Program-made: the position numbers and the translations under genes
Shown: piece after piece, positions 26,877-34,330 of the stretch
How the letters are laid out: each line of letters starts with the position of its first letter
How positions within the stretch are numbered: the stretch's first letter is position 1
Notes under the pieces: generated by a model
What the model was told of the DNA's origin: nothing
Databases searched by the model: none
The model's input: the letters and a program-made list of their open reading frames with translations, nothing else
NCBI GenBank assembly: GCA_004297935.1
Contig: SCRE01000023.1
Span: 62,001-126,000 of the forward strand
Reading direction: 5' to 3'
DNA length: 64,000 nt
Origin: Microbacteriaceae bacterium
GTDB lineage: Bacteria > Actinomycetota > Actinomycetes > Actinomycetales > Microbacteriaceae

Positions 26877-27791
26877 ATGACGCAACTGACGACGCATACC
26901 AGCATTCTCGACGCAGTGGGCAACACGCCGCTGATCCAGGTGGACGGAATCTGGGTCAAGCTGGAGTACCTGAATCCTTCCGGCTCGATCAAGGCGCGTA
27001 TCGCGAAGTACATGATCGAGCGCGCCGAGGCCGAAGGCCTGCTGCACCCCGGGGACACCATTGTCGAGGCGTCCAGTGGCAACACGGGCAACGCGCTGTC
27101 GATGGTCGCCGCTGCCAAGGGCTATCAGATGCTCGTGGTCATGCCGAACGGGATGAGCCCTGAGCGTGCGGCGATCTCGCGGGCGTTCGGCGCGCGGGTG
27201 ATGACGATCGGCGACTTCCATGTCACGGATGCGCTGGCCAAGGCGCGCGAGCTCGGGGCGGAGTCCGGCTATTTTGCGCCTCAGCAGTTCGACAACGAGT
27301 GGAACGTGCAGGAGAACCGGGAGGTTTTCGGCGCGGAGATTCTTGCCCAGCTGCCGAAGGGGGTTGTACCGGATGCGGTCGTCGGCGGGGTGGGCACAGG
27401 GGGCACCATCGTGGGAGTGGGCCAGGCATTCCGTGCTGTGAATCCCTCCTGTCATGTGGTCGCGGTGGAGCCGAACGAGTCGTGCACTCTCATGTGCGGC
27501 GAGGTGGGCCGACACCTGATCGAGGGCATCGGCGATGGGTTCGTGCCGGGCATCATCGAGCGTCACCGCGGCGACGTGGACGAACTGGTACCCATCGACA
27601 GCGACGATGCGATCGCCGAGATGCGGCGCCTGGCGCGCGAGTTCGGCCTGTTCGTGGGGCCGAGTTCGGGAGCACACCTCATCGCGGCGCGCGGGCTGCG
27701 CGAGCGGTTCGAGGGCGTCGACGAGGTTGTGACGTTCTTCTGCGACGAGGGCGAGAAGTACATCGAAGACTACTTCCTGCACGAGGGCTAA
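26877..27791 (+). CDS. PLP-dependent cysteine synthase family protein
   Basis: Fold-type II PLP enzyme, 304 residues, with NTPLIQ, the PLP lysine in LNPSGSIKARIAKYMIERA, the substrate loop EASSGNTGNALSM and the phosphate-binding GGVGTGGTIVGVG. It resembles CysK/CysM and cystathionine beta-synthase catalytic domains. AAGGAG precedes the ATG. Its presence in a methylamine/guanidino-compound island is unexpected; it could be a beta-replacing enzyme with another nucleophile. It follows the deacetylase gene by 188 bp and ends at a strong hairpin. Confidence 0.82.
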   Translation: MTQLTTHTSILDAVGNTPLIQVDGIWVKLEYLNPSGSIKARIAKYMIERAEAEGLLHPGDTIVEASSGNTGNALSMVAAAKGYQMLVVMPNGMSPERAAISRAFGARVMTIGDFHVTDALAKARELGAESGYFAPQQFDNEWNVQENREVFGAEILAQLPKGVVPDAVVGGVGTGGTIVGVGQAFRAVNPSCHVVAVEPNESCTLMCGEVGRHLIEGIGDGFVPGIIERHRGDVDELVPIDSDDAIAEMRRLAREFGLFVGPSSGAHLIAARGLRERFEGVDEVVTFFCDEGEKYIEDYFLHEG

Positions 27792-27830
27792 TGGCGGAAG
27801 GCCTCACGCGAAGCGATCCTCCTCGATTGC

Positions 27831-27882
27831 GCAAGCACGCCGCTGCGGTGTCGAACTGACATCGACCGCAGCGGCGTGTTGC
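27831..27882. terminator. Bidirectional hairpin between convergent genes
   Basis: CACGCCGCTGCGGT (27836-27849) and its exact reverse complement (27865-27878) form a 14-bp stem with a 15-nt loop, extended by GCAA/TTGC past a bulge. It stands between the ends of the cysteine-synthase-like gene and the NCS1 permease gene. Confidence 0.85.
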
Positions 27883-27887
27883 TCGGA

Positions 27888-29405
27888 TCAGCTTTGTGCG
27901 GTTACCGGCCCAGCTTCGCTGCGCACGAGTGGCTCCTTCATTTCCGGCGCGTCGGCGTCCCAGGCGAGGAGGAACCGGCGCAACGCGATCGGCGCCAGCA
28001 GGGCATACAGTCCGCCGCTGACGATCGCGCCGACGAGCCAGGATGCGTCGACCCCTCCCATCGCGGTGGCAGCCGGGCCCTGCAGCGCAGGTACGAGGCC
28101 ATACATGAACACCCAGGTCATGATGATGCCGCACACGAACGCCACCAAGGCCGCCCAGTTGACCGCCGGCAGTCGTTTAGTGCCGACCGGGTCGAACAAG
28201 GCGGCCACCGGAAGACGGCGCCCGCGCATGACCCAGTAGTAGTGCACCAACATGATCGCCCCCCAGGTTGCGACCCAAGCGACGATCCCGTCCAGGACCG
28301 ATGCGATGGTGTTCGCGAAGTTGGACTGGTACACGAAGAACACCGTGATCGCCATCGCGATCACACCAGCGAGCACCGACAGGAGCCTGCGGGAGATCTT
28401 GGCGTCCAGCGCCTGGGTCGCCACCGAATAGGTGTAGATGTTCAGTGAATTCGTAGCGATCGGGCCGTGGATGACCAAGAACAGCACCGGGATCGCCATG
28501 AGCCCGAAGGTGCCGACGACCAACGCGCCTGGATCGATCGTCGTACTCTTGGTGGCCAACGTGGCACCGAAGAATCCCAGCCAGATGACGGGGAAGAGAT
28601 TCCCGATCACGCTCGTGAAGTAGAGTTTGCGGCGGCTCACGGATCGGCTGACGAACCGCGAGTAGTCGGCGCCGTAGATGAACCAGGTGATGCTCCACCC
28701 GATGCCACTGGCGGTCATCAGGCCGCTGAGGGCGCTCCACAGGGGCGCGCCGGTCAGTGCGTGGCCCTTGATCCCGACGTAGCCCCAGTCCGGGTTCAGG
28801 AAGAACCACGCCATGATCGACATCACGATCAGGATCGCTATGGTGATCGGCACGGTCCAGCGCTCGAACGGGGCGATCGCCTTGTATCCGATCCACGCGA
28901 TCACGACCTGGATGATCATGATCCCGGCCGCGACGGCGATCTGGAGTCCCACGTTCGCCTCATTCGGGTTGACCAGGCCGAGCCTGCCGAGCAGCGACAT
29001 GATCAGGCTGAGGACAATCCACGTGTTCAGCGCGCACCAGATCAGCGGGACCAGGGTGTGGATCACCGACGGGAAGTAGTTGGCGACCCGGCCGAACACG
29101 GCGCGGGACATGACGATGCCGGTCGTGCCCGTGCGCTGGCCGAGCAGCACGAACAGGCCGAAGGCAGCCATTCCGATCGCGTTGCCGATCACCATCACCG
29201 CGATGGTCTGCCAGATGTTCAATCCCAGCTGGATGCCCAGTGCGCCGAGCACCCAGTTGGTGGGCGCGACGTTCGCGCCCGCCCAGATCCAGAATTGCCC
29301 TGAGACCTTCGTGGTGCGCCCCGATTCGGGGATCTCCTGGAGTGTCTCCTCCAGTTCCACGGTGTTCTTCAGCTCCGCCCTGTTCTTCATCGAACTACCC
29401 GACAT
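27888..29405 (-). CDS. NCS1 family permease (nucleobase/hydantoin/cytosine type)
   Basis: Membrane symporter of the purine-cytosine/allantoin/hydantoin family, 505 residues with about 12 helices. Family features include FWIWAGANVAPTNWVLGALG near residue 40 and SIGWSITWFIYGADYSRFV-like helix contents with LNIYTYSVATQAL. AAAGGAGGAG precedes the ATG at 29405. It is divergent from the PucR gene and close to creatinase, so it is the best candidate importer for the island substrate (creatine, creatinine or a related ureide). Substrate assignment is inference only. Confidence 0.85.
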   Translation of the reverse strand: MSGSSMKNRAELKNTVELEETLQEIPESGRTTKVSGQFWIWAGANVAPTNWVLGALGIQLGLNIWQTIAVMVIGNAIGMAAFGLFVLLGQRTGTTGIVMSRAVFGRVANYFPSVIHTLVPLIWCALNTWIVLSLIMSLLGRLGLVNPNEANVGLQIAVAAGIMIIQVVIAWIGYKAIAPFERWTVPITIAILIVMSIMAWFFLNPDWGYVGIKGHALTGAPLWSALSGLMTASGIGWSITWFIYGADYSRFVSRSVSRRKLYFTSVIGNLFPVIWLGFFGATLATKSTTIDPGALVVGTFGLMAIPVLFLVIHGPIATNSLNIYTYSVATQALDAKISRRLLSVLAGVIAMAITVFFVYQSNFANTIASVLDGIVAWVATWGAIMLVHYYWVMRGRRLPVAALFDPVGTKRLPAVNWAALVAFVCGIIMTWVFMYGLVPALQGPAATAMGGVDASWLVGAIVSGGLYALLAPIALRRFLLAWDADAPEMKEPLVRSEAGPVTAQS

Positions 29406-29662
29406 CAGCTCCTCCTTTGGATTGACCCCATATGACAAGGGCAAGTGTGGGTCCGTGTGGGACATGTCACAATTGCCACCATGTACGGAACCTTGCTGAC
29501 AGATATTGACACGATGTCGCCTTGCCCACGGTGAAGCAGGCACTGTCCCGCCATCGGCGTATACACTGCGGTGCCCTAGGCCGAGGTGGCACAGGCAGTC
29601 ACAGCAGACACGTCGACGCATCCACCGCTCGTAAGTTTCTTGACCACGATGATTGACACACG

Positions 29663-31177
29663 ATGACCCTCTCCCTTCGACAGATCCTGAAATACCCGAT
29701 CGTCACCACCGCACTACCTCATGTTCTCGCTGGAAGCCAGAATCTCGATCGGCAGGTCAGGTGGGTGCACTCAAGCGAGGTCATTCAGATTGCCCCGCTG
29801 CTCCAAGGGGGAGAGTTGCTCTTGACCGGCGGTACGGCGTTGGCCGAGAGTTCAGAACGTGACCGGGAGCACTATATTGCAGACCTGGTCGAGCGTGCCG
29901 TTTCTGGGATCGCAATCGAAACAGGCACCGCACTGGCGGTTGTACCGCCGGATATCGTCGCCGAAGCCGTCCGGCTCGAATTCCCCCTGATCGAGCTCCG
30001 CAGGGTAGTGCCGTTCGTGGCGGTCACGGAGGCGATCAACAGCGACATCGCCGAACAGTCGGTCGCAAACTTGCGCTTTGTCGCGGAACTAGCTCATGAG
30101 CTATCACGTGTTGTGGGCGAAGGAGGCCAGATCCGGGACGTTCTCACCGCGATAGCGGCGTGCACGAACGGCGATGCCGTGTTGTATGACGCGGGTGGAA
30201 CGATGATCGAAGCCGTCGGTGATGCACCGCCCGTCCGCCTACCCCACCCGAATCTCGCCGAGAGTGATGACGTCTCGCCAAGCGGAATAACCGTCGACGT
30301 CGCAGTGCGGCGAACCCCGGTGGCGACATTGTGGCTCGAGACCATACCTGCCGATGACGCAGAGCGCATGAAACTGGTTTCCCGGACTGCTGCTGAATTC
30401 CTCAGCCTGGCCTTGGTGCGGGTCCGACCCCCTTCAGCGCGCGACCTCGCGGTGGGCCAACTCGTGCGGCTTGCCGGTGCTGACGCCGTGGATGCAACGC
30501 AGCTTCAAAACGTCGCGCGAATGATCAGCTTCCCGTTGGATCGTCCCGTCATCGGTGTCGTCGCGACGGGAATCGGATCTGCCGAGATCGCCAGGATTCT
30601 CGGCAGCTTCGGGCGCGTTGCACTTGACACGCCCTCCCCGACAGATACTCGTGCGCTTGTGTCGCTGGAAGACAGGTTGGACGCCGTCTCCATTCGCGCC
30701 GCCATCGTAGAAACGCTCCGCTGCTCGAAGTCCGCACGCCAGGCGCAAGTCATCGCTGTGGGCCCAGTCGTTCCTGCGCTCACGCGCGCGCCCCTGTCCT
30801 TGAGAGCCGCCATGGACGTGGCCGGGCGTGAGGGTGATCTCGTCGGCTCACGCGGCGTGATCGACACTCATGATCTCGTCGTGGACCGGCTGGCAACAGG
30901 CGAGGGAAAGCGGGAGCAGGTTTTGGCCCTGGTGGATGAGGAGTTCGCCATGTTCGACCCCCTCCCATCGAAGATCCGCTCCTCGTTGCTCGACACGCTG
31001 GAGGCGTACTTCGACTCGGGCTGTGACAAGTCAGTCACTGCAAAGCGACTGCGGGTCTCTCGTCAGGCGTTATACGGCCGCCTTGCTCGCGCGTTCGCGA
31101 TATTGGGCGGCGACCCGACCGGCACGCGCCGGGCCCTTGACTTGCACATCGCGCTGCGCATACGGCACACACAATGA
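29663..31177 (+). CDS. PucR family transcriptional regulator
   Basis: A 504-residue regulator with an N-terminal PucR ligand-sensing domain (SLRQILKYPIVTTALPHVLA...LLQGGELLLTGG) and a C-terminal helix-turn-helix of the PucR type (LEAYFDSGCDKSVTAKRLRV, SRQALYGRLARAF). PucR proteins respond to purine-degradation intermediates and other nitrogen compounds. Divergent from the NCS1 permease with a 257-bp shared gap and upstream of creatinase, so it likely controls both. The ATG at 29663 has no strong ribosome site. Confidence 0.88.
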   Translation: MTLSLRQILKYPIVTTALPHVLAGSQNLDRQVRWVHSSEVIQIAPLLQGGELLLTGGTALAESSERDREHYIADLVERAVSGIAIETGTALAVVPPDIVAEAVRLEFPLIELRRVVPFVAVTEAINSDIAEQSVANLRFVAELAHELSRVVGEGGQIRDVLTAIAACTNGDAVLYDAGGTMIEAVGDAPPVRLPHPNLAESDDVSPSGITVDVAVRRTPVATLWLETIPADDAERMKLVSRTAAEFLSLALVRVRPPSARDLAVGQLVRLAGADAVDATQLQNVARMISFPLDRPVIGVVATGIGSAEIARILGSFGRVALDTPSPTDTRALVSLEDRLDAVSIRAAIVETLRCSKSARQAQVIAVGPVVPALTRAPLSLRAAMDVAGREGDLVGSRGVIDTHDLVVDRLATGEGKREQVLALVDEEFAMFDPLPSKIRSSLLDTLEAYFDSGCDKSVTAKRLRVSRQALYGRLARAFAILGGDPTGTRRALDLHIALRIRHTQ

Positions 31178-31319
31178 CCACGACCACGGACATGCTGCCG
31201 CACGTCAACCACTAGGTGCATGATACGCAACCAAGTTGCGCTCAGTTGATCGACCATAGGCTTATTGATGCATTTATGGCGCGCAACAGGCCGTACATAT
31301 CCAAAGAACATGCTGACCC

Positions 31320-31349
31320 TTGACTCAAGTTAAAAAGAGTGTCTATTCT
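31320..31349 (+). promoter_or_regulatory. Candidate creatinase promoter
   Basis: TTGACT (31320-31325), an 18-nt spacer and TATTCT (31344-31349) in an AT-rich segment. It would give a 5' untranslated region of roughly 230 nt. The 407-bp gap between pucR-like and creatinase genes holds no open frame of interest. Confidence 0.5.
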
Positions 31350-31510
31350 GAAACAACTGCGTTGCGCTGTGCGCACCATTATCGTTGGCGCAACCACACG
31401 ATCACCGGAGATCCAACTGAGCAACTAAAAAACTGCAAGGCCATTCGCCCGGAGTGCACGCGAGTGAGCCGAGACCCGACCTCAGGCGACACAGCCTTCT
31501 TTTTTCCTGA

Positions 31511-31532
31511 GATCCCGCTGAAAAGCGGGATC
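31511..31532 (+). promoter_or_regulatory. GAAA-tetraloop hairpin in the creatinase leader
   Basis: GATCCCGCT and AGCGGGATC form a perfect 9-bp stem closed by GAAA, about 50 nt before the creatinase ATG. A run of T precedes rather than follows the stem, so it is not a classical rightward terminator; an mRNA-stabilising or regulatory leader hairpin fits better. Confidence 0.6.
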
Positions 31533-31584
31533 TAACGCCAGAAAAACGCAGCAAAGAAGCAAGAGAAATGATTAAGGAGTACAC

Positions 31585-32838
31585 ATGTCCATCGACACCC
31601 AGACCGCAACATCCGTCTCGGACTTGGAGCGACTGAAGGTCCTGCACAACGGGGAGAAAGTTCCGCTCACCTTCTCGGATGCCGAGCTGAAGCGGCGGAT
31701 CACCGGGTTGCGGCGGATCATGGCGGAAAAGAACCTGGACGCCGTCGTGCTGACATCGTTCCACAACATCAAGTACTACACAGATTTCCTGTACACGTAC
31801 TTCGGCCGCAAATACGCCTTCATCGTGACCGCGGACGATCATGTGACCGTTTCGGCGAACATCGACGCCGGCATGCCATGGCGCCGCGGTTATGGCGAGA
31901 ATCTCGTGTATACCGACTGGCGCAGGGACAACTACTACTACGCACTCCAGGAGGCGTTGCGCGAGCGCGGCGTCACCCCGCGCAGGCTCGGCGTCGAAGA
32001 CGACACGCTCCCTGTGGACACCCGAAGCCAGATCCAAGCCGCATTCGAGGGAGCCGAACTGGTCGACATAGCGCAGGCTGCGATGCGTCAGCGGATGGTC
32101 AAGTCGACCGAGGAGATCGAGGTCATCAAACATGGCGCACGAATCGGCGATCTCGGCGGTGAGGCGATCCGGGCCGCCATCGGCGAAGGCGTGCCCGAAT
32201 TCGAGGTAGCACTGGCCGGCACAGAGGTCATGGTTCGCGAGATCGCACGCACGTTTCCCAACAGCGACATCCGTGACACCTGGGTGTGGTTCCAATCCGG
32301 CATCAACACGGATGGGGCGCACAACTGGCCTACCACACGCAAGATCGATCACGGCGACATCCTGAGCCTGAACTGCTTCCCAATGAGTTCCGGTTACTAC
32401 ACGGCACTCGAGCGCACGCTGTTTTACGGCCAACCCGATGCGCGATCGCTGGAATTGTGGAACATCAACGTAGAGGTGCACAAGCGCGGGATGGAGCTGA
32501 TCAAACCAGGCGCGGTCTGCAAGGACATCGCGGCCGAACTGAATGAGATCTATGTTTCGCACGGCCTGCTGGCCAACCGCACGTTCGGCTACGGGCACTC
32601 GTTCGGGGTGCTCGGCCATTACTACGGGCGAGAAGCCGGACTGGAGTTGCGCGAAGATATCGACACCGTCCTGGAGCCGGGCATGGTGGTCTCGATGGAG
32701 CCGATGATCACGATACCGCAGGGTGAGCCGGGCGCGGGCGGCTACCGCGAGCACGACATCCTGGTGATCGGCGAGAACGGCGCCGAGGATATCACCAAGT
32801 TCCCGTACGGCCCGGAGCACAACATCATCGGAGGCTGA
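31585..32838 (+). CDS. Creatinase (creatine amidinohydrolase)
   Basis: Hydrolyses creatine to sarcosine and urea. The 417-residue pita-bread-fold protein matches the Pseudomonas creatinase as I recall it over its whole length: FTSYHNI-like TSFHNIKYYTDFLY, FGRKYAF (substrate Arg), NTDGAHNWPTTRK with the catalytic His, GYYTALERTLF (Glu), HYYGREAGLELREDIDTVLE and VVSMEPMI (Glu). These match the creatine-binding set rather than a dinuclear-metal Xaa-Pro peptidase. AAGGAG precedes the ATG. Its product sarcosine is the substrate of the sox operon 9 kb away. No creatininase is in the window. Confidence 0.93.
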   Translation: MSIDTQTATSVSDLERLKVLHNGEKVPLTFSDAELKRRITGLRRIMAEKNLDAVVLTSFHNIKYYTDFLYTYFGRKYAFIVTADDHVTVSANIDAGMPWRRGYGENLVYTDWRRDNYYYALQEALRERGVTPRRLGVEDDTLPVDTRSQIQAAFEGAELVDIAQAAMRQRMVKSTEEIEVIKHGARIGDLGGEAIRAAIGEGVPEFEVALAGTEVMVREIARTFPNSDIRDTWVWFQSGINTDGAHNWPTTRKIDHGDILSLNCFPMSSGYYTALERTLFYGQPDARSLELWNINVEVHKRGMELIKPGAVCKDIAAELNEIYVSHGLLANRTFGYGHSFGVLGHYYGREAGLELREDIDTVLEPGMVVSMEPMITIPQGEPGAGGYREHDILVIGENGAEDITKFPYGPEHNIIGG

Positions 32839-32867
32839 GGAGTCATGGGTGGCGACCCATGACTCCT
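32838..32867 (+). terminator. Perfect 13-bp hairpin after creatinase
   Basis: AGGAGTCATGGGT (32838-32850) and its exact reverse complement (32855-32867) around a GGCG loop, starting at the last base of the creatinase stop. There is no T-tract, so it could also protect the mRNA 3' end or serve as an operator for the IclR gene that follows. Confidence 0.8.
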
Positions 32868-32907
32868 GTGGCCGCCACCCATGTGACAACCTGCGACATG
32901 CGGCAAG

Positions 32908-33717
32908 ATGGGCTTCACCATGAGTGAGAGTACAGTCGAGTCCACCGGTTCAGACGCCCGTGGCACATCGGCACTGTTGAACGGTATTGCCGTGTTACGC
33001 GGCTTCAGCATCGACGAGCCCGAACTCGGGGTGTCTGAAATCGCTCAGCGCGTGGCGTTGCACAAGAGTTCCGTTTCGCGCATCCTCGCGACATTGGAGA
33101 AAGCGGGTCTGGTCGAGCGCGACTCGGCGACCCGCAAGTTCCGGCTCGGCCTCGGCATAATCTCGTTGGCGGGTCCGCTGCTGGCGGATCTCGACGCCCG
33201 CAGGGTCGCGTATCCCCTGCTGCAGAAACTGAGCGAACGCACCGGAGAGACCAGTGCATTGATGGTATGGAACGGCACGGAATCGGTGTGTGTGGAACAA
33301 GTTCCCAGCCGGCACCTGGTCAAACACACGACTCCGCTGGGTGCCCGGTACAACACGGCATTGAGCGCGTCTGTCGAGGTCTTCCTCGCACTCGATGCGC
33401 CGACGGCGGTCCAAGGTCTGCTTCGCGCTGGGGCGCTTTACCTTCCCGGGCTCGACGATGCGGGAGTCGAGGCGTATCTGTCCAGGCTGAAAGACGTCAT
33501 AACCCGTGGTTATGCGATCAACTATGGCGAGACGTCAATCGAAGAGGTCGGGATATCCGCGCCCGTGTACGATCATCGCGGCGGCGTCATCGCGGCGGTG
33601 CTGATCTCAGCCCCGCGGTTCAGGATCTCACCCGACCAGCTACCCGTGCTCGGCCAGGCCTGCAGAGACACCGCGCTACAGGTGACGGGCAGGTTGGGCG
33701 GCACCGTCGCGAGGTGA
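32908..33717 (+). CDS. IclR family transcriptional regulator
   Basis: A 269-residue regulator with an N-terminal winged helix (LLNGIAVLRGFSIDEPELGV then LHKSSVSRILATLEKAGLVE) and a C-terminal IclR effector domain (ETSALMVWNGTESVCVEQ, INYGETSIEEVGISAPVYDH). Probable local regulator of creatinase or the permease. Start ATG at 32908; ATG at 32920 is equally possible and neither has a strong ribosome site. Last gene of the island before the rsmI scrap. Confidence 0.87.
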   Translation: MGFTMSESTVESTGSDARGTSALLNGIAVLRGFSIDEPELGVSEIAQRVALHKSSVSRILATLEKAGLVERDSATRKFRLGLGIISLAGPLLADLDARRVAYPLLQKLSERTGETSALMVWNGTESVCVEQVPSRHLVKHTTPLGARYNTALSASVEVFLALDAPTAVQGLLRAGALYLPGLDDAGVEAYLSRLKDVITRGYAINYGETSIEEVGISAPVYDHRGGVIAAVLISAPRFRISPDQLPVLGQACRDTALQVTGRLGGTVAR

Positions 33718-33731
33718 ACGACGTCACGTGG

Positions 33732-33774
33732 CAGGAACCCCTCGAAGCCGAACCGATCAATGGGCAGCCCGGCC
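33732..33774 (-). pseudogene. 43-bp fragment of rsmI
   Basis: This stretch matches 16171-16213 inside rsmI at 37 of 43 positions, in the same orientation. Translated on the minus strand it gives AGLPIDRFGFEGFLPR against RsmI AGLPTDRFSFEGFLPR. It lies just downstream of the IclR gene and marks the right side of the island relative to intact rsmI on the left. Confidence 0.8.
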
Positions 33775-33784
33775 GGAGCGATAC

Positions 33785-34033
33785 TCACACCTCGACGGAG
33801 AGCTCGTACACCTGCTCGGTCGGATGACCCGCCTTCTCGTGAACGCGCATGACCGCATCCTTCGACGGTCCGGTGGAAAGGCAGAACACCTTGCCCGATT
33901 CCGGATCGAGCCAGGCCCGCTCGAAGTGCACGCCTTCTTCGCCTTCGACCGCAAGATCTGCGGCATGGGCCTCAGCCAATTGATCCTTCGTGACTCCGAC
34001 GAATCCGTCGTGCACGTCCATGAACTGTGCCAT
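33785..34033 (-). CDS. SCO4226-like nickel-binding protein (DUF4242)
   Basis: A small cytosolic ferredoxin-like-fold protein, 82 residues, matching the SCO4226 family throughout (MAQFMDVHDGFVGVTKDQL, HFERAWLDPESGKVFCLS, VHEKAGHPTEQVYEL). Family members bind nickel through His/Glu residues; physiological role unknown. ATG at 34033 with GAGGAATGAGG upstream. It sits between the rsmI fragment and the divergent mannosyltransferase gene. Confidence 0.85.
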   Translation of the reverse strand: MAQFMDVHDGFVGVTKDQLAEAHAADLAVEGEEGVHFERAWLDPESGKVFCLSTGPSKDAVMRVHEKAGHPTEQVYELSVEV

Positions 34034-34224
34034 CACGGCACCTCATTCCTCACTCTTGCCGGATCGCGTCAGGGTGACCCGCCGATCCGGCACACGAACC
34101 GCGATCAACGGGGCACACCGCGCACACGGCGCATACAACCGACGGTCGAGAAGCTCGACGTGGTGCGATTCTCCTCCTCGAATCGGCCCATCGAAAGAGT
34201 CGAATCGTGCTCGTCGATCGCCCA

Positions 34225-34249
34225 GATCGGGCGGGCCCCTCGCCCGATC
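34225..34249. promoter_or_regulatory. 9-bp inverted repeat upstream of the mannosyltransferase gene
   Basis: GATCGGGCG (34225-34233) and CGCCCGATC (34241-34249) with a 7-nt loop, within the 297-bp divergent gap. Could be a hairpin or operator; no other strong element was seen in this gap. Confidence 0.4.
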
Positions 34250-34330
34250 CACGGAAGGAACGCGATCATGACCGCCCGGAGCGCGTTCATTCATAGGGTC
34301 GTGACCGATCCAAACCCCTAACATGGGCAG

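Noticed and set aside
31585-32838. Xaa-Pro aminopeptidase annotation for the creatinase gene
   Set aside because: The fold is shared, but the His in NTDGAHNWPTT, the FGR motif and the near full-length similarity to creatinase argue for creatine hydrolysis.
34105-34290. 61-codon minus-strand ORF in the gap before the mannosyltransferase gene
   Set aside because: No ribosome site, no recognisable motif and high Arg/Ser content; it overlaps a 9-bp inverted repeat. Not called as a gene.
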